Notes under the pieces: generated by a model | What the model was told of the DNA's origin: nothing | The model's database searches: none | What the model saw: only the letters and a program-made list of their open reading frames with translations | Shown here: one piece after another, positions 17,072-24,816 of the stretch | Layout of the letters: every line of letters starts with the position of its first letter | Position numbering within the stretch: position 1 is the stretch's first letter | Position numbers and translations under genes: made by a program | DNA from: DATNPH01 sp036703315 | GTDB taxonomy: Bacteria > Cyanobacteriota > Cyanobacteriia > Cyanobacteriales > Coleofasciculaceae | Direction: 5' to 3' | NCBI GenBank assembly: GCA_036703315.1 | Contig: DATNPH010000018.1 | Location: 1-39,567 of the forward strand | DNA length: 39,567 nucleotides

Positions 17072-17776
17072 TTAGCTGTGGATTGCTAATTCCTGAGTAA
17101 TTGGCTGCCACTCTTCTAGAGCTTGTAGAACGTTCGCAGCGGGTGCAGTCCAACCAACAATCCCACCTTGGGCACGAATCATTTCCAGGGTGGATTGTTT
17201 AAATTCTGGAAAGTAGCTTTCGGTGGCATCCTCAACGAGTAAACACTCATAACCGCGATCGTTCGCTTCTCGCATTGTTGTTTGAACACAAACCTCAGTT
17301 GTTACTCCAGTTATAAGCAGGTGAGTAATTCCCTGTTCGCGCAGGAGGAATTCTAGATTGGTGTTATAGAAAGCACCCTTGCCTGGTTTCGGAATTACCG
17401 TTTCGCCAGGGAGGGGTTCCAACTCTGGGATAATCGTATTTCCGGGTTCACCTAGGACTAAAATCCGCCCCATAGGACCAGCATCACCGATTTTCAATTC
17501 GCCTCGTCCTCTATTCAGCTTTGAAGATGGACAATCGGACAAGTCAGGTTGATGCCCTTCAACGGTTTGGAAGATGGGGAGTTGGCGATCGCGCAATGCC
17601 TCTAGTAATTGCTTCACAGTCGGTACGATCGCCTGAAGTCGAGTCACATCATTACCCAAAGCATCTCCAAAACCCCCTGGTTCTAGAAAATCTCGCTGCA
17701 TATCGATAATTAGCAGTGCTAAACCACCAGAGGCGGGTAGTTCGTAATCGTAAGGTTGAGCAGAGATTGAGACCAT
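17072..17776 (-). CDS. Isochorismatase-like cysteine hydrolase (BiuH paralogue)
   Basis: 234 residues, last gene of the minus-strand operon. Catalytic residues of the family are all seen: Asp25 in LLIIDMQRDF, Lys130 in VIPKPGKGAF, Cys163 in TTEVCVQTTMREANDRG, with the cis-peptide VTTE next to it. Gln203 in RAQGG matches the extra substrate Gln described for biuret hydrolase. It is clearly related to the protein at 20263 (shared GRILV.GEPG, IIPELEPLPGETVI, RGYECLL), but the 70-100 segment (EGHQPDLSDCPSSKLNRG) differs, so the substrate probably does too. Triuret-, ureide- or carbamate-type amides are candidates by context. Start: heptamer repeats begin 4 bp upstream of the ATG and no Shine-Dalgarno is visible. 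Confidence 0.88.
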   Translation of the reverse strand: MVSISAQPYDYELPASGGLALLIIDMQRDFLEPGGFGDALGNDVTRLQAIVPTVKQLLEALRDRQLPIFQTVEGHQPDLSDCPSSKLNRGRGELKIGDAGPMGRILVLGEPGNTIIPELEPLPGETVIPKPGKGAFYNTNLEFLLREQGITHLLITGVTTEVCVQTTMREANDRGYECLLVEDATESYFPEFKQSTLEMIRAQGGIVGWTAPAANVLQALEEWQPITQELAIHS

Positions 17777-17780
17777 ATTT

Positions 17781-17814
17781 GCTAATTGCTAATTGCTAAT
17801 TGCTAATTGCTAAT
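17781..17814. repeat. Heptamer tandem repeat (GCTAATT)
   Basis: Nearly five units of GCTAATT directly upstream of the cysteine hydrolase start (minus-strand gene). One of many heptamer STRR loci in the window. It occupies the place where a ribosome site would be. A CCCC/GGGG imperfect stem follows at about 17855-17882. Confidence 0.9.
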
Positions 17815-17943
17815 ACCAATTTCCTAAATCCTTGCTACAGATAATGTTGTCGCTCCCCCCAAAACGTCCGGGGATTGGGGTAATATTTGTAGCAGACAAA
17901 AATAGAACTGATATGATTGTTCATTGCTATGAGTCATTACTGA

Positions 17944-18309
17944 TTAGCTATTAGCTGATAGCGCGATCGGCTTTTCCCAAATGGCAAGAACGATGCAGCC
18001 TTCTTGGCTGATAACACTGTGGATAGTGCCGGGTGGATTAATTACGAGGGTTCCTGTTTGGTGTTCACCGTTTTGATCAGTTTGTGAGCCAGATAGGACG
18101 AAGATGTGTTCAAAACCTGTGTGGTTGTGTTTTGGTATACTGGCTCCTGGCTGATAGCGTAGTAACGCCGCCGCTGCTCCTGTGTGACCCTCCTCGTAAA
18201 GCCGATAAATATCAACTCCGGGGCGGAAGGGTTCCCAAAGCAACTCATCCTCCCATCTAGGGATGTTCGGTAGATCCTTGAGAATCAAAACTGTATTTGG
18301 TTTTCCCAT
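17944..18309 (-). CDS. Cupin domain protein, ChrR-like
   Basis: 121 residues, one cupin barrel. Metal ligands are arranged HxH...E...H: His61, His63, Glu67 (and His68) in PKHNHTGFEHIFVLSG, and His97 in NPPGTIHSVISQEG. The N-terminal WEPFRPGVDIYRLYEE matches ChrR-type cupins that bind Zn or act as small dioxygenase/sensor domains; no anti-sigma helix region is present. It sits inside the transport/hydrolase operon, 38 bp after the ATPase gene. The start codon abuts a TTTTGAC heptamer array and has no visible Shine-Dalgarno. Role in the operon is unknown; it could be a substrate sensor or metal-dependent enzyme. Confidence 0.82.
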   Translation of the reverse strand: MGKPNTVLILKDLPNIPRWEDELLWEPFRPGVDIYRLYEEGHTGAAAALLRYQPGASIPKHNHTGFEHIFVLSGSQTDQNGEHQTGTLVINPPGTIHSVISQEGCIVLAIWEKPIALSANS

Positions 18310-18343
18310 TTTGACTTTTGACTTTTGACTTTTGACTTTTGAC
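18309..18343. repeat. Heptamer tandem repeat (TTTTGAC x5)
   Basis: Five perfect 7-bp units filling the whole gap between the ATPase stop and the cupin start. The first base overlaps the cupin ATG. Confidence 0.95.
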
Positions 18344-18347
18344 TTAC

Positions 18348-19904
18348 TCAGTGCCCTGCCATGCTTCGACCAATAGTGGCAAAATCAGCGTCCGTGATCG
18401 CACTTTCATAAGTAAACTTGCCTTCGCTGATTACTAGAATTCGGTCAGACAGTTTCAGCAGTTCATCCAAATCTTCGCTCACTAGCAGCACTGCCACACC
18501 TCGATTCCGCGCTTCGACAATCTGACCATGAATGAACTCCACAGCTGCAAAATCGAGACCAAAACAGGGATTTGCAGCAATTAGCAGCTTGATGCGATCG
18601 GAATGAAGTTCCCGTGCCAACACAGCACGCTGCACATTTCCTCCCGAAAGATTGCCGATAGGTGTGTCTGCCGAGGGCGTTTTAACTGAGAATTGGTGAA
18701 TTAAGCCTTCTGCCATCTGTCGAATGGCTTTAAGCATCAGTAATATGCCTGCTTTGGCTTGAGGGGGACGATCAAACGTCCGTAGTGCCATATTTTCTGC
18801 CACACTCATGTGAGGAACACAGGCATTACGTAAGGGTTCTTCTGGCAGCGCATAAACTCCATGCTTATACATCTCTAATCGTGTGGCTTTATAGATTTCG
18901 CCATTGACCAACATCTGCCCAGATGTAGGGAGACGCTGACCGGCTAACACCTCCACCAGTTCCCGTTGACCATTACCGGAAATACCAGCAATGCCAACAA
19001 TTTCCCCCGTGTGAACCTTCAAGTTCACCGCTGAAACAGCTTCTAATCCATTGTCTTTGTTAGCACAGATGTTTTTAGCTTCGAGAACAGGAACGCTAGA
19101 GTTCAGTTGTGTCTTTTCAACTTGTTTTGGCTCCCGCTTCTCACCCATCATCATCTCTGACATATCTGAAACAGTCAGGTGTTTCACCAAACCGCGACCA
19201 GCAAACTTGCCCTTACGCAGTACAGTGATTTCATCACAAAACGCCATTACTTCCCGGAATTTATGGCTGATTATTAACACGCTCAACCGTCCAGCTGTGA
19301 CTTCTTGGCGCAGTAAGCCCAAAACCTCATCAGCCTCCTGTGGAGTAAGCACAGAAGTGGGTTCATCTAGAATCAAGATACGAACTTTGAGATAGATCTG
19401 TTTGAGAATTTCTAGCTTTTGCTTCTGTCCGGCGGCTAACTGAGCGATGGGGATATCTAGAGGGACTTGAAAGGGAGCTGTTTGCATGAATGCATTTAAC
19501 TCCTCATATTCTTGTTTCCAGTTAATTACGTTGGGACTGTCGAAGCGAGACAGCACTAGATTTTCTGCCACGGTCATGGCAGGTACAGAGGTAAAGTGCT
19601 GGTAGACCATACCGATGCCATACTGATGAGCATCACGGGGACTATCAATAGTGCGTACTTGTTTATCAATCAACACTTCGCCAGACGTGGGAGTGTAGAA
19701 CCCCATGATGCATTTAACCAGGGTACTTTTGCCCGCTCCGTTTTCCCCTAGTAGGGCATGAAAGGTTCCCGGTTTCAATGTCATTGAAACATTATCTAGA
19801 GCGGTGAACGTGCCAAATCGCTTGGTCATGTTCACGACTTCTAGTTCCGGTGGCTGAGTAGTGAGTGTTGAGTGTTGAGCTGAAGAGTCAATAACTTCTT
19901 TCAT
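18348..19904 (-). CDS. ABC transporter ATPase, double domain (BMP/nucleoside type)
   Basis: 518 residues, energises the two permeases at 21565 and 22548. First nucleotide-binding domain: Walker A GENGAGKST (53-61), Q-loop YQHFTSVPAM, a degenerate signature LAAGQKQKLEIL, Walker B ILILDEPTS. Second domain: degenerate Walker A GISGNGQRE, a good signature LSGGNVQRAVLAREL and LLIAANPCFGLD. This asymmetric layout is typical of sugar/nucleoside (RbsA/YufO-type) ATPases. Start ATG 19904 has AGGAAG 8-9 nt upstream. The N-terminal ~20 residues (SAQHSTLTT) come from a GAGTGTT heptamer repeat and are probably dispensable; the domain starts near ELEVVNMTKRFG. Separated from the upstream BiuH-like gene by a repeat-rich 358 bp. 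Confidence 0.95.
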   Translation of the reverse strand: MKEVIDSSAQHSTLTTQPPELEVVNMTKRFGTFTALDNVSMTLKPGTFHALLGENGAGKSTLVKCIMGFYTPTSGEVLIDKQVRTIDSPRDAHQYGIGMVYQHFTSVPAMTVAENLVLSRFDSPNVINWKQEYEELNAFMQTAPFQVPLDIPIAQLAAGQKQKLEILKQIYLKVRILILDEPTSVLTPQEADEVLGLLRQEVTAGRLSVLIISHKFREVMAFCDEITVLRKGKFAGRGLVKHLTVSDMSEMMMGEKREPKQVEKTQLNSSVPVLEAKNICANKDNGLEAVSAVNLKVHTGEIVGIAGISGNGQRELVEVLAGQRLPTSGQMLVNGEIYKATRLEMYKHGVYALPEEPLRNACVPHMSVAENMALRTFDRPPQAKAGILLMLKAIRQMAEGLIHQFSVKTPSADTPIGNLSGGNVQRAVLARELHSDRIKLLIAANPCFGLDFAAVEFIHGQIVEARNRGVAVLLVSEDLDELLKLSDRILVISEGKFTYESAITDADFATIGRSMAGH

Positions 19905-20069
19905 TGCGTCTGCTTCCTGGGTAGCATCTAGAGAGTTCTAAGTTATGAGTTTTGAGTGCTTATTTTTGAGTTCTAAGTTACCGAAAGGTTCTAAATTATT
20001 ACTTTTGGGAGATGTGGGATTGGGTTTAAAAATCCTCGTTAAATTCAGATCTTGCTCTACCTGTTCGCC

Positions 20070-20192
20070 CGCCCAGAACATAAGTTCCGGGCTCATAGAT
20101 TAAGTCCATTAAAATGGACTGAAACCTTAGAGAGTAAGCATTTAGTCCTGTTTAGAGGACTTGATTTATGAGCCAGGGACTTAAGTCCCTGG
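20070..20192. repeat. REP-like composite inverted element
   Basis: 123 bp of nested symmetry in the BiuH-ATPase gap (19905-20262). Four hairpins: GCCCAGAAC/GTTCCGGGC, AGTCCATT-AA-AATGGACT, AGTCCT/AGGACT, and the palindrome CCAGGGACTTAAGTCCCTGG. The outer parts also mirror each other: GGCTCATAGATTAAGTCC versus GGACTTGATTTATGAGCC, 16 of 18. Repeats of this look are scattered in many cyanobacteria and resemble REP/RAYT-type sequences. As RNA it would fold strongly inside the operon transcript. No gene in the gap. Confidence 0.7.
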
Positions 20193-20262
20193 CGGGGATG
20201 CAACTGGTACAAGATTTCTGTTAAACCCGCCCGTACAAGGAAATTCACCTCAAAACTGACAA

Positions 20263-20946
20263 CTATTCTTTAATTGCCTCGATAAATGCCTGTGAGTCTG
20301 CAACAGCTCCAAACACGCCCCCTTGCATCTTTACCATCTTCAAAGCAGCTAGGTGGTTGCCGTAGTCGGTTGCACCTGTGCAGTCGGATAGCAGCAAGCA
20401 TTCATAACCGCGATCGTTGGCGTCTCGCATCGTGGTATGGACGCAGACATCGGTTGTAATTCCTGCTAAGACAATGTTTTGGATACCCTTACGTTTGAGC
20501 AGTAGGTCTAGATCTGTGGCGTAGAATGACCCTTTTCCTGGCTTGTCGATGACTGTTTCTCCGGGAAGGGGTGCAAGTTCGGGGATGATTTCCCACCCTG
20601 GCTCACCCCGCACTAGAATTCTGCCACAGGGACCAAGGTCGCCAATTCCTGCTCCAATCTGACGCGATCGCCATTGTTTATTCTCCGGCAAGTCAGCCAA
20701 GTCAGCACGGTGTCCCTCACGGGTATGCATCACATGATATCCCTCTACCCGTGCCACTTCTAGGACTCGTTTAATCGGTTCGATCGGTTCGCGAGTCAGC
20801 GACAAGTCATAACCCATCTTGTCAACATAACCACCGATACCGCAGAAGTCGGTCTGCATATCAATAATCAGCAGTACCGTATTTTCTGGACGCAGTTCTC
20901 CGTTATAGGGATAAGGATAGGGGTCAGCTTCAACAAAACGTCCCAT
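20263..20946 (-). CDS. biuH: Biuret amidohydrolase-like cysteine hydrolase
   Basis: 227 residues, isochorismatase-like fold; biuret amidohydrolase converts biuret to allophanate and ammonia. The protein closely resembles, from memory, Rhizobium BiuH: EADPYPYPYNGELRPENT, IIDMQTDFCGIGGYVDKMGYDLS, THEGH-type TREGHRADLADLP, GAGIGDLGPCGRIL, DKPGKGSF, SDCTGATDYGNHLAALKM. Asp29, Lys135, Cys168 and Gln208 fall at a constant offset of 7 from the D36/K142/C175/Q215 set I recall for BiuH. No signal peptide, so cytoplasmic. Neighbours: an allophanate-hydrolase C-terminal domain gene 97 bp upstream and BMP-type transporter genes on both sides. The close relative triuret hydrolase cannot be excluded. Confidence 0.85.
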   Translation of the reverse strand: MGRFVEADPYPYPYNGELRPENTVLLIIDMQTDFCGIGGYVDKMGYDLSLTREPIEPIKRVLEVARVEGYHVMHTREGHRADLADLPENKQWRSRQIGAGIGDLGPCGRILVRGEPGWEIIPELAPLPGETVIDKPGKGSFYATDLDLLLKRKGIQNIVLAGITTDVCVHTTMRDANDRGYECLLLSDCTGATDYGNHLAALKMVKMQGGVFGAVADSQAFIEAIKE

Positions 20947-21043
20947 AAGTCAAATAAATAGTGAAAAGGAAAAAGGTAAAAGAACAGAAAAAAGAGGCTA
21001 AGAAAGGCAATTCATAAAATCTGAAAAGGAAAAAGCAAAATGT

Positions 21044-21490
21044 TCAATCTCTGCTGCCTTTTGCCTTTTGCCTTTTGCCTTCTCGAAGATAGGCACGCCA
21101 ACCGCTCCATTGCGTAATTTCGTGCCTGTTTTCACAGCAAATTGGTTCTCCTAGAACTCCCAAAACGACTTCGTCGTCAGAAAGACGAACTTTACCAATG
21201 CATAATCCTGGCGGTTCCTGTAACAAAATAGTGGCAAGACCTTCGATAGGTACCTTCCAGACTTCAACAGCGATCGCGGCACCCCCTTCTCGAACTCGCA
21301 GCATTGCCGGATAGCGATCATCAATCGACCAGATCCGATAAGCTGGTTCTGTTTTGGCTTCTCGAACAAACGTTGCTCCAACAGCTAAGAGATTGCCGTT
21401 GAGTTCTAAGCCCCGCATTAAGGTACCATTCACGGCAAGCTTTACAGTTTCTGAGATCAAAGTCGTTGATTCCCTTTTGTAATGCACCAC
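21044..21490 (-). CDS. Stand-alone allophanate hydrolase C-terminal domain
   Basis: 148 residues, resembling the C-terminal (AH_C) domain of AtzF/allophanate hydrolase: VNGTLMRGLELNGNLLAVGATFV, AYRIWSIDDRYPAMLRV, GGAAIAVEVWKVP, EPPGLCIGKVRLSDD, GWRAYL. In known enzymes this domain follows a Ser-Lys-Ser amidase domain and decarboxylates the product; no amidase is encoded in this window. The first start is GTG 21490 without a ribosome site; TTG 21460 (AGGGA about 10 nt upstream) or ATG 21418 are alternatives. The last ~12 residues, EGKRQKAKGSRD, are translated from the heptamer repeat at 21055-21082. The position just before the BiuH-like gene supports a role in biuret/allophanate use. Confidence 0.78.
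   Translation of the reverse strand: MVHYKRESTTLISETVKLAVNGTLMRGLELNGNLLAVGATFVREAKTEPAYRIWSIDDRYPAMLRVREGGAAIAVEVWKVPIEGLATILLQEPPGLCIGKVRLSDDEVVLGVLGEPICCENRHEITQWSGWRAYLREGKRQKAKGSRD
21055..21082. repeat. Heptamer tandem repeat (TGCCTTT) inside a gene end
   Basis: Four units, the last imperfect. On the minus strand the array encodes the basic tail KRQKAKG of the AH_C protein. Confidence 0.9.
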
Positions 21491-21564
21491 ACAAATTACG
21501 AGTTGATTGCTAATCTTTGATCGGTTCTCCTAATAGCCACTAGCCATTAGCTATGAGCCAAAAC

Positions 21565-22491
21565 TTAGCTAGTAGTGCCTAATGCCCCTGGTGCCCCTGT
21601 CAGAGTACGTTTAGGAGAACAGGTGATAATCATGATCAACAGCGTTAGAACATAGGGCGCAGCATTAAACAGGTAGTAGCCTTGGGTTATGCCAACGGAT
21701 TGTAGAGCAGGACCAAGTGCCTGTGCTCCACCAAAAAGTAAAGAAGCATACAGGCATTGCATTGGATTCCAATGGGCGAAGATTACCAGTGCTACTGCCA
21801 TTAATCCTTGACCACTGGAGATGCGTTCACTCCAGATACCGGGATAGTACAGGGAGAGGGAAGCGCCACCAATCCCAGCTAAAAAGCTGCCGGCGATAAT
21901 GCAGAGCATCCGAACTTTTTTGATAGAGACTCCCATCGCTCTAGCAGCATCAGGACTATCTCCAACGGCACGGATAAATAAACCCCAACGAGTTGATTTG
22001 AAGAACCAGCGCATTAAAGGAGCGATCGCTACACCCAACACGAAAAGCGGACTGATTCTCAAAGCCTCTTTTAGCGGGGCTATATTGCTCCAATCTCCCA
22101 AGGCGATAGTAGATAGTTGCGGTGCGGAGGGTTGGATAAAGGGCTTGCCAAAGAAAAAGGCAATGCCACTACCAAAGATAATCATCGCAATGCCAACCGC
22201 AACATCGTTAACCTTTGGCTGCTGGCAGAGCCAAGCGTGGATGAAGCCTAAAACCATTCCTGCTATCCCAGCGGCGATGACTCCTAGCCAAGGCGATTTA
22301 GTCAAATAAGAAATAGCATAGGCACTCATTGCCCCAGTTAGCAGTGTTCCCTCTAAGCCAAGGTTAATCTTGCCGCTTTTTTCAGTTAGGCATTCCCCCA
22401 AAGATACAAACAGAAACGGAGTGCCACCCCGCATTGTTCCTGCTGCGATCGCTAGGGGTACCCCCCACCAGCCCAATGCTTCTGTTGCCAT
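21565..22491 (-). CDS. ABC transporter permease 2 (BMP/nucleoside type)
   Basis: 308 residues, about eight to nine TM helices. BPD_transp_2-type features: GKINLGLEGTLLTGAMSAY near the N-terminus, ALRISPLFVLGVAIAPL, the EAA-like RAVGDSPDAARAMGVSIKKVRMLCIIAGSFLAGIGGA, and ISSGQGLMAVALVIFAHWNP. These fit the second permease (NupQ/YufQ-like) of BMP-family importers. Strong Shine-Dalgarno AAGGAGG 7 nt before ATG 22491. Follows permease 1 by 56 bp. Confidence 0.93.
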   Translation of the reverse strand: MATEALGWWGVPLAIAAGTMRGGTPFLFVSLGECLTEKSGKINLGLEGTLLTGAMSAYAISYLTKSPWLGVIAAGIAGMVLGFIHAWLCQQPKVNDVAVGIAMIIFGSGIAFFFGKPFIQPSAPQLSTIALGDWSNIAPLKEALRISPLFVLGVAIAPLMRWFFKSTRWGLFIRAVGDSPDAARAMGVSIKKVRMLCIIAGSFLAGIGGASLSLYYPGIWSERISSGQGLMAVALVIFAHWNPMQCLYASLLFGGAQALGPALQSVGITQGYYLFNAAPYVLTLLIMIITCSPKRTLTGAPGALGTTS

Positions 22492-22529
22492 TGAATTCCT
22501 CCTTGATGAAAAATTGCTAATTGTTCATT

Positions 22530-22564
22530 GCCATTAGCCATCAGCCATTAGCCATTAGCCATTA
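22530..22564. repeat. Heptamer tandem repeat (GCCATTA) across a stop codon
   Basis: Five units (one variant GCCATCA) at the permease junction. On the minus strand the array encodes the end of permease 1 (QLMANG) and provides its stop codon. Similar units recur at about 21533-21550. Confidence 0.9.
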
Positions 22565-23630
22565 GCTGACTCCCACTGACGACAGACCGCTCTTTGAAGA
22601 TTGGCAAGCGTCCGTAGAGTGATTCACTGTACATAACGACCAAGAAAACTAATCCTTGAAAGACCAGAACAGTCGCATCGGGGAGCTGATGTACCCGTTG
22701 CAAGATACCGCCACTAGCGAGAATACCGCCGAGTAAAATGGCTACCAGAGTTGCCGCGAGGGGATTATGTCGGGAAATAAACGCTACCAAAATCCCGCTG
22801 TATCCATAGTTGGCATTGAGGGATTCATTGGCTCGACCATGCACAGCTGCCACTTCCACCATGCCGGCTAATCCAGCACAGGAACCCGCTAGGAAACAGA
22901 TTGCCATTGTGAGCTTACCGACGGGCAGTCCAGCAATTCGAGCGGCTCGGATATTGCCTCCGGCGGTACGTGCCGCGAAGCCAAAGGTGGTGCGCTGAAT
23001 TAGGAAGTAGGCGATCGCACAGGCAATCAGACCATAAATCAAACCGTAGTGAACCCGAGTGCCGGGAATTTTCCCCAGCATATTGATTTCAGCAATGGGG
23101 TAACTGGAGGGCTTATTGAGGGAACTAGGGTCTTTTAGTGGACCACCTACCAGATGATTCAAAAGAGCGATCGCAATATAGTTCAACAGCAAACTACTGA
23201 TCGTTTCATTGACCCCTCGGTAGTGGCGCAACGCTCCCACTGCTCCAATCCACAAACCTCCGCAGACAATACCGGCAAGTGCCATCCCAATCTGCACTAC
23301 TGTAGGGGGGGCGTTTTCCAGAGCCAGCCCAGCCACCACAGCGCCTATTCCGCCAATAATTAGTGCGCCTTCATTACCAATAATCACTAAGCCTAATCGA
23401 GCCGGAAGTGCTGTACACAGAGCCGTTAACATCAAGGGAGCCGCCCGAATCAGGGTATTCTGAAACGATCGCCAATTACCGAACGCCGCTTTATAAATTG
23501 AGGCATAAACCGCAAAGGGATTAGCTCCCGCTGCTGCACAAAAAATTCCAAACAGTACTAATGAGAAGACAAGGGCTGCGATCGGAAGGCAGATCGCTTC
23601 TAGAGTTGTACGCCACCTAGAACTATTCAT
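22548..23630 (-). CDS. ABC transporter permease 1 (BMP/nucleoside type)
   Basis: About 360 residues and nine or so TM helices. Diagnostic stretches are NPFAVYASIYKAAFGNWRSFQNTLIRAAPLMLTALCTALPAR (broken up: NPFAVYASIYKAAFG, LIRAAPLMLTALC), GLVIIGNEGALIIGG, GGNIRAARIAGLPVGKLT and NANYGYSGILVAFISRHNP. ATG 23630 (MNSSRWRTT) begins 4 nt after the lipoprotein stop and is preferred over 23660, which would overlap that gene by 26 bp. Adjacent genes and tight spacing show a single operon. Confidence 0.93.
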   Translation of the reverse strand: MNSSRWRTTLEAICLPIAALVFSLVLFGIFCAAAGANPFAVYASIYKAAFGNWRSFQNTLIRAAPLMLTALCTALPARLGLVIIGNEGALIIGGIGAVVAGLALENAPPTVVQIGMALAGIVCGGLWIGAVGALRHYRGVNETISSLLLNYIAIALLNHLVGGPLKDPSSLNKPSSYPIAEINMLGKIPGTRVHYGLIYGLIACAIAYFLIQRTTFGFAARTAGGNIRAARIAGLPVGKLTMAICFLAGSCAGLAGMVEVAAVHGRANESLNANYGYSGILVAFISRHNPLAATLVAILLGGILASGGILQRVHQLPDATVLVFQGLVFLVVMYSESLYGRLPIFKERSVVSGSQLMANG

Positions 23631-23634
23631 ATGA

Positions 23635-24816
23635 CTAACTATTGACCTTGCCCAGGACACCTTCTGCCAGCCAATTCATCTTTTCCAGTTCGCCGTCCTG
23701 CTGTTTCAAATCCTGACCAGCGGGAATGACAACTTTACCTGTGTTATCTTTCAGTCCTCCCTTGTAGACCACCATGCTGCCGTCCATAAACTTCGCTTTA
23801 GCCACATCAGCCGACTTTTTCGCATCATCCTTGACCGCTGGGCCATAGGACGATAGCTTCAAAAAGCCGTCCTTCAATCCCCCACGCATGACATGGGGAA
23901 TGCCTCCGTTCATCAAAGTTTTGCCAGCGCGAATCATTTCCGCATATTTGGAATAGACAGTTGCCCAGTCCCACTCCGCACCCGATAGATATCCTTTGGG
24001 CGCTAGGGTCGCTTGATTAGCGTGATAACCGCTAGAGAAAATGCCTCGTTTTTCAGCCGTTTCGATAATGACTTTGGGGCTGTCTACATGACAGGTGAGC
24101 ACATCAACCCCTTGGTCAGCCATACTATTAGCCGCCTCTGCTTCTTTAACGGGCAAAGACCAATCCCCGGTGAAGATGACCTGAGTAGTAACTTTTGGAT
24201 TAACACTACGTGCCCCTAAGGTGAAGCTGTTGATATTACGCAGGACTTGAGGAATGGGTTTGGCAGCAATAAATCCTAATTTATTAGTCTTAGTAGTTTG
24301 GGCAGCAACAATACCTGCTACGTATTGAGCTTCATCAATGTAGCCAAAGTAGCTACCAACGTTTTTCGGATGTTTGCCGTCTTGATACAATCCGCCGCAG
24401 TGGAAAAATTGGACTTCTGGATAATCTTGGGCGAGTTTCAAAATATGGGGATCGAAGTAGCCGAAGGAGGTGGGAAACACAACTGTTGCGCCATCCTGCT
24501 CAATCATGTTCCGCATCGCTTCCTGGACTTCGGTAGTTTCCGGAACATTCGCTTGGTCTACAGTTTTGACCCAGCCTAATTTAGCAACCCCTGCTTTTCC
24601 TTGTGCGTGGGCTTGGTTATAGCCATAGTCATCTTTGGGACCCACGTAAATAAAGCCCATAACGATTGGCTTGCCTTCTGCACCTGAGGTAGCTTTACTC
24701 TCAGGCGATGAACTGCAACCCGTCCCAAATTTTGAGGTAACACCAAATGCTGTGGTGGCTAAAATGCCACGCACGACTTGACGACGGGATAGGTGTAGAG
24801 ACCTTCTAGTACTCAC
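23635..24816 (-). CDS. BMP-family substrate-binding lipoprotein, Tat-exported
   Basis: 393 residues, periplasmic binding component of the importer. The N-terminus has a twin-arginine motif (LSRRQVVRG), a hydrophobic stretch and a lipobox GTGC, so it is likely a Tat-exported lipoprotein. The mature part matches the BmpA/PnrA family: GFIYVGPKDDYGYNQAH, the MIEQDGATVVFPTSFGYFD block, GSYFGYIDEAQYVAGIVAAQTTK, LGFIAAKPIPQVLRNINSFTLGA. Start is GTG 24816 with AAGGAGA ~10 nt upstream. It is the first gene of the operon; the promoter should lie in 24817-25221. BMP proteins usually bind nucleosides or purines, though relatives near BiuH-type genes may take ureides; ligand not provable here. Confidence 0.93.
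   Translation of the reverse strand: MSTRRSLHLSRRQVVRGILATTAFGVTSKFGTGCSSSPESKATSGAEGKPIVMGFIYVGPKDDYGYNQAHAQGKAGVAKLGWVKTVDQANVPETTEVQEAMRNMIEQDGATVVFPTSFGYFDPHILKLAQDYPEVQFFHCGGLYQDGKHPKNVGSYFGYIDEAQYVAGIVAAQTTKTNKLGFIAAKPIPQVLRNINSFTLGARSVNPKVTTQVIFTGDWSLPVKEAEAANSMADQGVDVLTCHVDSPKVIIETAEKRGIFSSGYHANQATLAPKGYLSGAEWDWATVYSKYAEMIRAGKTLMNGGIPHVMRGGLKDGFLKLSSYGPAVKDDAKKSADVAKAKFMDGSMVVYKGGLKDNTGKVVIPAGQDLKQQDGELEKMNWLAEGVLGKVNS

Noticed and set aside
18309..18343. Heptamer arrays as a possible CRISPR
   Set aside because: Units are 7 bp and directly adjacent with no spacers; they are short tandem repeats.
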